Shown: piece after piece, positions 15,924 to 23,513 of the stretch | Position numbering within the stretch: the first letter of the stretch is position 1 | How the letters are laid out: each line of letters opens with the position of its first letter | The notes under the pieces: model-generated | Databases searched by the model: none | What the model saw: only the letters and a program-made list of their open reading frames with translations | Told to the model about the DNA's origin: nothing | Source of the DNA: JBKDZR01 sp047971485 | GTDB lineage: Bacteria > Pseudomonadota > Alphaproteobacteria > Rhodobacterales > Rhodobacteraceae | Length of the DNA: 31,633 nt | Reading direction: 5' to 3' | NCBI GenBank assembly: GCA_047971485.1 | Contig: JBKDZR010000009.1 | Location: forward strand, 1-31,633 | Translations under genes and position numbers: made by a program

Positions 15924-17204
15924 ATGGATCCCAGCACAATCGGTCTTGTGGCGCTTGGTGCGATGCTGGTGCTGATCGCGCTGAGGGTGCCGATCGGGGT
16001 CAGCCTGATCTTTGTGTCCTTTGCCGGCATCTGGTCCATCGCGGGGCTGCGCCCGGCGATGAGCATGCTGTCGACCATTCCTTACACGACATCGGCCAGC
16101 TGGACGCTCAGCTCGATCCCCATGTTCCTGCTGATGGGCTATATCTCCTATCATTCCGGCCTGACCCGTGGCCTGTTCGAGGCCGCCCGCGTCTGGTGGG
16201 GCTGGCTGCCCGGGGGGCTGGCCATTGCGTCGCTGGCCGGGGCCGGGGGCTTTGCCGCGGTGTCGGGATCCTCGGTGGCCTGTTCGGCCGCCATCGGCCG
16301 GATCGCCATCCCGGAAATGGCCCGGCAGAAATACGACCTGCGCATTGCCACTGGATCGGTGGCCGCTGGCGGCACCATCGGGGCGCTGATCCCGCCCTCG
16401 ATCATCCTGATCCTGTTTGGCATCCAATCCAACACGTCGATCACCGCACTGTTTCTGGGGGGGCTGATCGTCGGGCTGGCCTCGCTGGCCTTTTACATCG
16501 CGGCGGTGCTGATCGTGTCGCTGCGCAGCCCTGGCCGCCTGCCGCGCGCCGAGCACCACACGATGGGCGACCGATGGGCCAAGACACTGGAAATCTGGCC
16601 GGTTCTGCTGCTGATCGGCGCAGTTCTGGGGGGGCTTTTCGGCGGGTTCTTTACCGCGACCGAGGCCGGCGCTTTCGGGGCGTTCATGGCGATCCTGATC
16701 GGGGTGCTGCGCCGCACCCTCAGCCTGGCCGATCTGCGCGAAAGCCTGGTTGACACGTTGCTGGCTTCGGGATCGCTGTTCATCATCGCTATTGGCGCCA
16801 ACCTGTTCACCCGGCTGGTGGCCATGTCGGGCCTGTCCAATGAGATCAGCCAGTTCGTTCAGGGCCTCGGTCTGGGGACCACCGGGTTGTTGCTGATGAT
16901 CACGGTGATCTACTTGGCGCTTGGCATGTTCCTGGAACCGATCGGGGCCTTGCTGCTGACCTTGCCGCTGTTTCTGCCGCTGATCGGCATCCACGGGATC
17001 GACAAGGTCTGGTTCGGCGTGCTTGTCGCCAAGCTGCTGGAGATCGGGATGATCACCCCGCCAGTGGGGCTGAATGTGTTCGTCATCCATTCGGTGGCCC
17101 GTGATTTCGTCAAGCTGGAACAGATTTTTGCCGGGATCATTCCCTTTCTGCTGGCCGACCTGGCGCTGGTGACGGCCATGCTGGCCTTGCGTGTCTTTTT
17201 CTGA
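15924..17204 (+). CDS. TRAP transporter large permease (DctM family), plus operon
   Basis: This 426-residue protein of about 12 helices has RVPIGVSLIFVSFAGIW near the N-terminus, AGAGGFAAVSGSSVACSAAIG in the first half, GGTIGALIPPSIILILFG, and IGMITPPVGLNVFVIHSVARD before the end. All are hallmarks of DctM symporters. GTG 15918 overlaps the dctQ stop, but ATG 15924 is preferred because AAGG lies 7 bases before it. Upstream genes supply the binding protein and small permease. The SDR gene starts 11 bases after the stop, so transport and metabolism are co-expressed. Confidence 0.95.
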   Translation: MDPSTIGLVALGAMLVLIALRVPIGVSLIFVSFAGIWSIAGLRPAMSMLSTIPYTTSASWTLSSIPMFLLMGYISYHSGLTRGLFEAARVWWGWLPGGLAIASLAGAGGFAAVSGSSVACSAAIGRIAIPEMARQKYDLRIATGSVAAGGTIGALIPPSIILILFGIQSNTSITALFLGGLIVGLASLAFYIAAVLIVSLRSPGRLPRAEHHTMGDRWAKTLEIWPVLLLIGAVLGGLFGGFFTATEAGAFGAFMAILIGVLRRTLSLADLRESLVDTLLASGSLFIIAIGANLFTRLVAMSGLSNEISQFVQGLGLGTTGLLLMITVIYLALGMFLEPIGALLLTLPLFLPLIGIHGIDKVWFGVLVAKLLEIGMITPPVGLNVFVIHSVARDFVKLEQIFAGIIPFLLADLALVTAMLALRVFF

Positions 17205-17215
17205 GGAGGACTTTC

Positions 17216-17983
17216 ATGCAGCCAAAAGATCAGATTGCCTTGGTCGCCGGTGGCGCCAGCGGGCTAGGGGCAGCGACGGCGCGGCGGCTGGCAGCGGCCG
17301 GGGCGCAGGTTGCGGTGATGGACCGCAGCGAAGAGGCGGCCGCCTGGATCGCCAGTGAGATCGACGGCCTGGCTCTGACTGCCGATGTGACTGATGCGGC
17401 CGCCGTGAATGCGGCCTTCGCCCGGGTTGTTACCGAATGGGGGGCTGCGCCGCGCATTGTGGTGAACTGCGCCGGGATTGGCACCGCAGCGCGGATCCTG
17501 CCACGTGACGGCAACCTGTCCATCGATCTGTTCGACCAGACGATCCGGGTGAACCTGATCGGCACCTACACCGTGCTCAGCGTGGCGGCGCGGCACATGG
17601 CTGCCCAGGACCCGGTGGATGCCGATGGCGCGCGCGGGGTGATCATCAACACCGCCTCGGTGGCCTATCAGGACGGCCAGATCGGGCAGGCGGCCTATGC
17701 CGCCTCGAAGGGCGGGGTTGCGTCGCTGACCTTGCCGGCAGCGCGTGAACTGGCGCGGTTCGGCATTCGCGTGATGACCATCGCCCCGGGCCTCTTTGAG
17801 ACCCCCATGGCCTCGGGTCTGACGCCCGAATTGCGTAAGGCGCTTGAGGCGGGGTTGCCGTTCCCGTCGCGCATGGGCCGCCCCGAGGAATTTGCCATGC
17901 TGGTGCAAAGCATCGTCGAGAACCCGCTGCTGAACGGCGAGGTCATTCGCATCGACAGCGCGGTACGCCTGGCCCCCAAATGA
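17216..17983 (+). CDS. Short-chain dehydrogenase/reductase, HSD10 / 3-hydroxyacyl-CoA dehydrogenase-like
   Basis: This 255-residue Rossmann-fold enzyme has the NAD(H) motif GGASGLG (12-18), an acidic Asp after beta-2 (VMDRS, about 35-39) that favours NAD over NADP, the NCAGIG motif (84-89) and the catalytic triad Ser148, Tyr161, Lys165 (YAASK). The overall pattern, including APGLFETPM and the FPSRMGRPEEFA tail, resembles type II 3-hydroxyacyl-CoA dehydrogenase (HSD17B10-like) proteins. Next to a CoA ligase this suggests oxidation of a 3-hydroxyacyl-CoA to the 3-keto ester. Other SDR substrates are possible. AGGAGG lies just before the ATG. It is co-transcribed with dctM upstream and the ligase downstream. 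Confidence 0.9.
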   Translation: MQPKDQIALVAGGASGLGAATARRLAAAGAQVAVMDRSEEAAAWIASEIDGLALTADVTDAAAVNAAFARVVTEWGAAPRIVVNCAGIGTAARILPRDGNLSIDLFDQTIRVNLIGTYTVLSVAARHMAAQDPVDADGARGVIINTASVAYQDGQIGQAAYAASKGGVASLTLPAARELARFGIRVMTIAPGLFETPMASGLTPELRKALEAGLPFPSRMGRPEEFAMLVQSIVENPLLNGEVIRIDSAVRLAPK

Positions 17984-18006
17984 CGGGGATCCCCCGCTAT
18001 CGAGGA

Positions 18007-18037
18007 ACGGGCGGCCCGGCACAGGGGGGCCGCCTGT
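18007..18037 (+). other. Intercistronic hairpin before the feruloyl-CoA-synthase-like gene
   Basis: Perfect 8-base arms GGCGGCCC (18010-18017) and GGGCCGCC (18027-18034) extend outward by a G-U, C-G and A-T pair, with a 9-base loop. It lies in the 93-base gap between the SDR gene and the CoA ligase, upstream of a GGGAGG ribosome site. It could attenuate or protect the ends of the two messages. Confidence 0.6.
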
Positions 18038-18076
18038 CCCGCAACGCCCGAACTGAATGGACCTGAGGGAGGCCCC

Positions 18077-19954
18077 ATGACCAAGATCCTACCGAAAGAC
18101 GCGCCACGCGATCCGGCCCAACGCGCCGCCTGGGCGCGCGCCCATACCCTGGTCGACTATCTGCCCCACAAGGTGATCCGCGAAGACCGACCCGATGGCA
18201 CGATCCGGCTGCGTTCGGCTTATGACCTGGGGGAATGCGCAGCCAATACCGGTATCTGGCTGCACAAATGGGCCGAAGACCGGCCCGATACGCTGGCCGT
18301 GTCCGAACGCGGACCCGATGGGGAAACCTGGCGCGATCTGACCTATGCCCAGCTGTTGCAGGCGGTACGCGCCACCGGGGCGGCGCTGCTGGCGCGCGGA
18401 CTGGGCCAGGACGACACGATCGCGATCCTGTCGGGCAATGGCGTCGATCATCTGATCTTGTCGCTGGGCGCGCAATATGTGGGCGTGCCCACTGTTCCCC
18501 TGGCCGAGCAATATTCCCTGATCCCCGAGGCCCATGAACGTCTGACCTATGTGCTGGGCAAGGTGAAACCGAAGATGGCCTTCGTCGAGGATGCCGGCCG
18601 CTATGCGGCGGCCCTGGCCTTGCCCGATCTTGATGGGGTTGAGGTGATCGCCACGCGGATCCAGGGGGCCCCCCGCCCGGTGATCCCCTTTGCCGATCTG
18701 CTGGCCGGCGACGACAAGGTGGATCTGGACGCCGCCCATGCGCGGGTCGGCCCCGATACCCTGGCCAAGATCCTGTTCACCTCGGGCTCGTCCTCGGATC
18801 CCAAAGGGGTGCTGACCACCCAGCGGATGATCTGCGTGAACCAGGAACAGCTGGCCGTGGCCATGCCGTTTCTGGCGGAAAAACCGCCGCGGATCACCGA
18901 TTGGCTGCCCTGGAACCATGTGTTCGGGGGCAATCACAACATTAACATGGTGCTGCGCTATGGCGGAACGCTGACCATCGACCATGGCAAGCCGACAGGG
19001 GCCGGTTTCGAGACCACGCTGAAGAACACCCTGGCCCGGCCCGCGACCCTGGCCTTCAACGTGCCGGTCGGGTTTTCGATGATGACCAAGACCCTGGCCG
19101 AACAGCCCGATCTGCGGGCCCGGCTGCTGGCCGATATGGACATGGTTTTTTACGCCGGGGCCTCGCTGCCCCAGGATGTCTGGGACCGGCTGGAGGAATA
19201 CGCTTTCGAGGTCCGGGGCGGGCTGCCGCTGATGACCACCAGTTGGGGGCTGACCGAAACCGCACCGGCGGTGTTGATGCTGCATGAACCCATTGGTCGG
19301 GCCGGTGTGGTCGGCGTGCCCTTGCCCGGGGTCGAGATCAAGCTGATCCCCGATGACGATCTGCGCTGCGAAATCCGGGTCAAGGGGCCCAATATCATGC
19401 CCGGCTATTTCGATGATCCCGAGCGGACCCGGAAGGCCTTTGACGAAGAAGGGTTCTTTATTACCGGCGATGCCATGCGCTTTGTCGACCCCGAAGATGT
19501 CAACAAGGGGCTGATCTTCGATGGCCGGGTGTCCGAAGACTTCAAGTTGGACACCGGCACCTGGGTACAGGCCAGCACCCTGCGCCTGCGCGCGCTGGAA
19601 CGGCTGGCCGGACTGATCCAGGATGTGGTCGTCTGTGGCCATGATCGGGGCGAGGTCGGGTTGTTCATCTTTGCCTTGCCGGGCACGGCGACGGCGGCCA
19701 ATACCACGCTTGGCGCGTTGACCGACGACCGGCTGAAGGCGCAGATCGAGGACCGGCTGCGGGCGATGAATGCCGATGTCACCGGCTCGGCCAAGCGCAT
19801 CACCCGGGCGATCATTCTGGCCGATCCGCCCAGCGTGGAAGGGCAGGAGATCACGGATAAGGGATCGCTCAACGTCAACAAGATCCTGACGCGCCGGGCC
19901 GATCTGCTGGAACGGCTGTATGACAACGAAGATCCGGCCTTGATCCGCGTGTGA
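18077..19954 (+). CDS. Feruloyl-CoA synthase-type acyl-CoA ligase
   Basis: This 625-residue AMP-forming ligase has LFTSGSSSDPKGV (233-245), TTSWGLTETAPAV (386-398), FITGDAMRFVDP (461-472) and, in place of the common hinge motif, FDGRVSEDFKLDTGTW (481-496). That block is the one I associate with feruloyl-CoA synthases (Fcs). The tail ITDKGSLNVNK (602-612) also fits Fcs proteins. The expected reaction is ATP-dependent thioesterification of ferulate, coumarate, caffeate or a similar aryl acid. No enoyl-CoA hydratase/aldolase or vanillin dehydrogenase is next to it; instead it sits with a TRAP importer and an SDR, so the cognate acid may differ. The stop is immediately followed, with no gap, by the stop codon of the convergent eamA-type gene. 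Confidence 0.9.
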   Translation: MTKILPKDAPRDPAQRAAWARAHTLVDYLPHKVIREDRPDGTIRLRSAYDLGECAANTGIWLHKWAEDRPDTLAVSERGPDGETWRDLTYAQLLQAVRATGAALLARGLGQDDTIAILSGNGVDHLILSLGAQYVGVPTVPLAEQYSLIPEAHERLTYVLGKVKPKMAFVEDAGRYAAALALPDLDGVEVIATRIQGAPRPVIPFADLLAGDDKVDLDAAHARVGPDTLAKILFTSGSSSDPKGVLTTQRMICVNQEQLAVAMPFLAEKPPRITDWLPWNHVFGGNHNINMVLRYGGTLTIDHGKPTGAGFETTLKNTLARPATLAFNVPVGFSMMTKTLAEQPDLRARLLADMDMVFYAGASLPQDVWDRLEEYAFEVRGGLPLMTTSWGLTETAPAVLMLHEPIGRAGVVGVPLPGVEIKLIPDDDLRCEIRVKGPNIMPGYFDDPERTRKAFDEEGFFITGDAMRFVDPEDVNKGLIFDGRVSEDFKLDTGTWVQASTLRLRALERLAGLIQDVVVCGHDRGEVGLFIFALPGTATAANTTLGALTDDRLKAQIEDRLRAMNADVTGSAKRITRAIILADPPSVEGQEITDKGSLNVNKILTRRADLLERLYDNEDPALIRV

Positions 19955-20842
19955 TCAGGGGATTTCGGGGGCGGGCTTTTCCCGGATCAGGGTAAAGATC
20001 GCCCCCAGGATCAGCAGCCCGCCCAGAAAGACAAAGGGGTCCAGCGGCTCGCCGTAAATGATGGCCGCAACAATGGCGATCACCGGCAGACGGGCGAAAT
20101 CCATCGGAATGGCGATCGAAGCCGGGGCCAGAGACAGGGCCTTGGTCACGCTGAAATGCGCGCAGATCCCAGCCACCGCAATCAGCACGATCCAGGCCCA
20201 TTGGCGCCCCTCGGGCAGGGTAATCACCCCATCCAGCGCCGAGGTGACCAGCCCGAAGATCAACTGCAGCAGGGCCAGCCAGAACAGGATGCAGGTGATG
20301 CTCTGATCACGGATCAGCTTTTTGGTGACAATGGCCGAGCCGGCAAAGCCCACCGATGACAGAATCGCTGTCAGCGTGCCAACATTCATCGCGGCCATAC
20401 CCGGCCGGACGATGACCAGAATACCGACAAACCCGATCAGCGCCGCCGCCAGCCGTGTCCGGGTCAGACGTTCGGCCAGAAACAGCGGCGCGACCAGCGC
20501 GACCCAGATGGGATAGGAAAACTCCAGCGCCATCAACTGCGCCAGCGGAATCAACGTCATGGAATAGAACCACAGGTTCTGGCCGCTGAAATGAAAGACA
20601 TTGCGCAGGATGTGGGTGCCCAGCCGGTTGGTGCGGATCTCTTGCAGCCTGCCACGATACCCGGCGATGACCAGCACCAGAAGCAATCCGAAAAGCGATC
20701 GGAAGGTCATGATTTCGAAAGTATCAAGATAGGGTGTCACCGCACGGCCGGCGATGGCCATGGTCGTAAAACTGAGGATCGCCCCGACCATCCATTTGGC
20801 GGCTTGCAACGGCTGGCTGGGTGGCGAGGTAACGTGATCCAT
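19955..20842 (-). CDS. DMT-superfamily transporter (EamA/RhaT family)
   Basis: This 295-residue protein has ten predicted transmembrane helices in two repeated EamA halves. The first half begins KWMVGAILSFTTMAIAGRAV. The second, around AALIGFVGILVIVRPGMAA, shows the glycine/proline pattern of the domain, repeated near the end in VFLGGLLILGAIFTLIREK. The family exports metabolites or amino acids or acts as general permeases; the substrate is not predictable. It converges on the Fcs-like gene with the two stop codons touching (TGA 19952-19954, TCA 19955-19957), leaving no room for a separate terminator. The ATG has a weak ribosome site. An attenuator-like structure lies about 100 bases upstream of the start. 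Confidence 0.9.
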   Translation of the reverse strand: MDHVTSPPSQPLQAAKWMVGAILSFTTMAIAGRAVTPYLDTFEIMTFRSLFGLLLVLVIAGYRGRLQEIRTNRLGTHILRNVFHFSGQNLWFYSMTLIPLAQLMALEFSYPIWVALVAPLFLAERLTRTRLAAALIGFVGILVIVRPGMAAMNVGTLTAILSSVGFAGSAIVTKKLIRDQSITCILFWLALLQLIFGLVTSALDGVITLPEGRQWAWIVLIAVAGICAHFSVTKALSLAPASIAIPMDFARLPVIAIVAAIIYGEPLDPFVFLGGLLILGAIFTLIREKPAPEIP

Positions 20843-21254
20843 CCGCCCGGATTGCCCGGAACCCCGCCATTGTCAAGCAGGTCCCGGTGTGGGCCGTGTC
20901 CCGGTTTGCCGCGTGACCGAACCGTCCTCAGGGGATGCCCATACAAAAATGGGGGCCGATTTTTGGCCCTCTGATTTACGCAATATCAAATGTTTATAGT
21001 GCGTTTTTACAGTGAGGGGAGGGGAAAGTTTCTGGCTGCGGCACCGGATGGGGCGTGGCATTGCAGAAGGCCTGTACGCCCGCCAATCGCCGGGGTGGGG
21101 CTTGTCTTAAGCAGACAGTCCTGGGCGAAGCCGCGAATGTTGCTTGGGCGGCCATGCTCAGTGGGGCATCACATCGGGACGCCCCATTGATATGGTCTGC
21201 TGTGCTTTGCCGAGGATCAGATCTTCGGGGGTGTCGCTTGGGGGCTGGACCGGC
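20843..21254. other. Non-coding gap between guaA and the DMT transporter gene
   Basis: These 412 bases hold no convincing gene. An AT-rich patch (about 20960-21015) may contain the promoter of the minus-strand transporter gene. A 46-codon minus ORF (21158-21298) overlaps the guaA end and encodes a segment that looks protein-like (TPEDLILGKAQQTISMGRPD), but nothing supports its expression. Other open frames have codon use unlike the neighbouring genes. No tRNA, integrase fragment or attachment repeat was seen. Confidence 0.5.
20944..20969 (-). promoter_or_regulatory. Terminator/attenuator-like structure upstream of the DMT transporter
   Basis: On the minus strand a GGGCC / GGCCC stem (arms 20965-20969 and 20953-20957) is followed by a CCATTTTTG tail, like a small intrinsic terminator. 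The A-rich loop of that stem can instead pair with the T-tract (20944-20950 with 20959-20965), giving two mutually exclusive folds. It may end guaA transcripts or attenuate the transporter gene. Confidence 0.4.
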
Positions 21255-22838
21255 TTATTCCCACTCGATCGTTCCCGGAGGTGTACTGGTGATGTCATAG
21301 GTGACCCGGTTTATCCCCGGCACCTCATTGATGATCCGTGTGGCCGTTTCGCCCAGGAAGTCATGGCTGAACGGATAGTAATCCGCCGTCATCCCGTCAA
21401 CGGATGTCACCGCGCGCAGCGCACAGGCAAAATCATAGGTCCGCCCATCACCCATCACGCCGACGGTGCGCACCGGCAGGATCGCCACGAAGGCCTGCCA
21501 GATTTCATCGTAAAGGCCGTGCTTGCGGATCTGGTCGATATAGACGGCATCGGCCTTGCGCAGGATCTCCAGCTTGTCGCGGGTGATCTCGCCGGGGCAG
21601 CGGATGGCCAGGCCGGGGCCGGGGAAGGGATGGCGACCGATGAAACTGGGGGGCAGGCCCAGTTCATGGCCCAGGGCGCGAACCTCATCCTTGAACAGCT
21701 CGCGCAGGGGCTCGACCAGCTTCAGACCCATCTTTTCGGGCAGGCCGCCGACATTGTGGTGCGACTTGATCGTCACCGAAGGCCCGCCGCTGAAAGACAC
21801 GCTTTCGATCACATCGGGATAGAGCGTGCCCTGGGCGAGGAACTCGGCGCCCTCGATCTTGTTCGCCTCGCGCTGGAAGACATCGATGAACAGCTTGCCG
21901 ATGGTCTTGCGCTTCACCTCGGGGTCGGAAACGCCGTCCAGTGCCGTCAGAAACAGATCCGATTCGTCGGCATGGATCAGCGGAATGTTGTAATTGTCCC
22001 GGAACATGCCCACGACTTCACTGGCCTCATCCTGGCGCAGCAGCCCGTGATCGACGAAAACGCAGGTCAACTGATCGCCGATGGCTTCGTGGATCAACAC
22101 GGCGGCAACGGACGAATCGACCCCCCCGGACAGGCCGCAGATCACCTGCTTGTCACCGACCTGTTCACGGATCTTGCGGATGGCCTCATCCTTGTAGGCG
22201 GCCATGGTCCAGTCACCGGAAAACCCGGCACGGCGGATGAAATTGGCATAAAGCGCCTTGCCGTTCGGCGTATGGTGCACCTCGGGGTGGAACTGAACGG
22301 CGTAGAAGTGACGGGCCTCATCGGCGGTCACCGCATAGGGGGCGCCGGGCGAGGTGGCGTAAACTTCGAACCCATCGGCCAGTTTCGAGACATGATCCCC
22401 ATGGCTCATCCAGACCTGTTCGCGCGGTGTCCCATCGGGGCCGGCGTCCGCGAACCATCCGTCCAGCAAATCCAGGCTCCGGTTCTGCGCGGGGGTGATA
22501 TAGGCGCGGCCGAATTCCGCCGTGCCATGACCGCTTTCGACCGTGCCGCCCAGCATCTGCATCATCACCTGCTGACCATAGCAGATGCCCAGCACCGGCA
22601 CCCCTGCGGTGAACACACCCGCCGGCGGGCGCGGCGATCCGGCGCGGGTCACGCTGTCGGGGCCGCCGGACAGGACGATGGCCTTGGGGGCGAAATCCGC
22701 CAGAAACGTGTCGGTTACGTTCTGATAAGGATGGATTTCACAATAGACGTTCAACTCGCGCAGGCGTCGGGCGATCAGCTGGGTCACCTGGCTGCCGAAA
22801 TCGATGATCAGAAGGCGGTCATGATGGGTCTGGGTCAT
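21255..22838 (-). CDS. guaA: GMP synthase (glutamine-hydrolysing)
   Basis: This 527-residue cytoplasmic enzyme converts XMP, glutamine and ATP to GMP in purine synthesis. The class I glutamine amidotransferase domain has the nucleophile Cys86 in GICYGQQ and His184/Glu186 in HPEVH. The ATP pyrophosphatase domain has the PP-loop SGGVDSS (237-243). The dimerisation domain ends with the invariant PPGTIEWE. The chosen start (ATG ending at 22838) gives the family length; an in-frame extension to 22874 is not conserved. The ribosome site is weak. This core gene marks the border between the catabolic left part and the conserved right part of the window. In other bacteria the guaA 3' end is a known island insertion site, but no integrase is present here. 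Confidence 0.98.
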   Translation of the reverse strand: MTQTHHDRLLIIDFGSQVTQLIARRLRELNVYCEIHPYQNVTDTFLADFAPKAIVLSGGPDSVTRAGSPRPPAGVFTAGVPVLGICYGQQVMMQMLGGTVESGHGTAEFGRAYITPAQNRSLDLLDGWFADAGPDGTPREQVWMSHGDHVSKLADGFEVYATSPGAPYAVTADEARHFYAVQFHPEVHHTPNGKALYANFIRRAGFSGDWTMAAYKDEAIRKIREQVGDKQVICGLSGGVDSSVAAVLIHEAIGDQLTCVFVDHGLLRQDEASEVVGMFRDNYNIPLIHADESDLFLTALDGVSDPEVKRKTIGKLFIDVFQREANKIEGAEFLAQGTLYPDVIESVSFSGGPSVTIKSHHNVGGLPEKMGLKLVEPLRELFKDEVRALGHELGLPPSFIGRHPFPGPGLAIRCPGEITRDKLEILRKADAVYIDQIRKHGLYDEIWQAFVAILPVRTVGVMGDGRTYDFACALRAVTSVDGMTADYYPFSHDFLGETATRIINEVPGINRVTYDITSTPPGTIEWE

Positions 22839-22956
22839 GGCCAGCGGAGTAGGGCCAAGCCGGCGCGGTTGCAAGCGTCCGGACCCGCGAGGCGGCCCTT
22901 TTGCACCGCCCGGCGACAGATTCGGATACTTTCGGCTGGTACCGGGGCGATGACGG

Positions 22957-23289
22957 CTAGATCGCCAGGCGCAGGGCCGGGGTCTTGGGCGCCGTTTCCT
23001 GACCCAACCGGTCGGTGAGAATCGTCCGCGACTCGCAGATCAGGGCAATCAGCACCTCCAGGTGACGGGTCACGCTATAGGCCCCATCGCCCGAAACGCG
23101 GGCCGCTTCGCAGGCGTCCTCCAGGGCCATCAGGCGCAGGGCCGCTTCGCAGGATCCGGGCAGATTCGTCATGCCCAGAAGACGCCCCAGATGGCGGTCC
23201 CGGCGATAATCGCGGGTCCCAAGACGCGCAGCCTGCATCATCAGGCGGGGGCGATGGCGGGTGGTCAGAAGGCTCAGAATATCGGTCAC
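22957..23289 (-). CDS. DUF6477-like small conserved protein
   Basis: This 110-residue protein begins (M)TDILSLLTTRHRPRLMMQAA and continues with DYRRDRHLGRLLG and a mostly helical C-terminal half. I recognise it as resembling the DUF6477 family, seen in Rhodobacteraceae; this is from memory and not confirmed. The start is GTG 23289, with AAGGAG 7 bases upstream. It has no signal peptide or membrane helix and no catalytic motif. It is divergent from the DUF6456-like gene, with a 224-base shared promoter region, which suggests a functional link. Function unknown. Confidence 0.8.
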   Translation of the reverse strand: MTDILSLLTTRHRPRLMMQAARLGTRDYRRDRHLGRLLGMTNLPGSCEAALRLMALEDACEAARVSGDGAYSVTRHLEVLIALICESRTILTDRLGQETAPKTPALRLAI

Positions 23290-23513
23290 GGCAGGCTCCT
23301 TTCGTTTCCGTTGCCGGGACAGAATTCACCTGTTTGCAGCCGCGTTGCACCGGAGCGCAACGATCCGTTCGCACTGATTAACAAGAATTAGGTTTTGTAA
23401 ATCCATATTAACGTTGCGATTTCGTAATCGCCCCGACGCCCTGCGGTACCTGGGGATCGCAGGCGTCACTCTACCGGAATGCGTGTTCCGACCCACGGCT
23501 AGGAGATCTGACA
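23290..23513. promoter_or_regulatory. Divergent promoter region of the DUF6477-like and DUF6456-like genes
   Basis: This 224-base intergenic region includes an AT-rich core around 23375-23430 and a perfect inverted repeat CGTTGC (23343-23348) / GCAACG (23357-23362) with 8-base spacing. Another CGTTGC copy lies at about 23412. These may be operator half-sites. Ribosome sites are AAGGAG (minus gene) and AGGAGA at 23501-23506 (plus gene). No clear -35/-10 pair can be fixed. Confidence 0.45.

Noticed and set aside
20975..20995. FNR-like site TTGAT...ATCA upstream of the DMT transporter gene
   Set aside because: The half-sites are 9 bases apart instead of 4, so it does not fit FNR-type spacing.
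20873..21190. Short ORFs of 60-66 codons in the guaA/transporter gap
   Set aside because: No ribosome site, no motif and composition unlike neighbouring genes.
21144..23018. 624-codon plus-strand ORF opposite guaA
   Set aside because: guaA on the other strand is unambiguous; the ORF has no recognisable domain.
23375..23420. CtrA-type TTAA-N7-TTAA site in the DUF6477-like/DUF6456-like promoter region
   Set aside because: TTAA at 23379 lacks a second TTAA at the right distance; the match is too poor to call.
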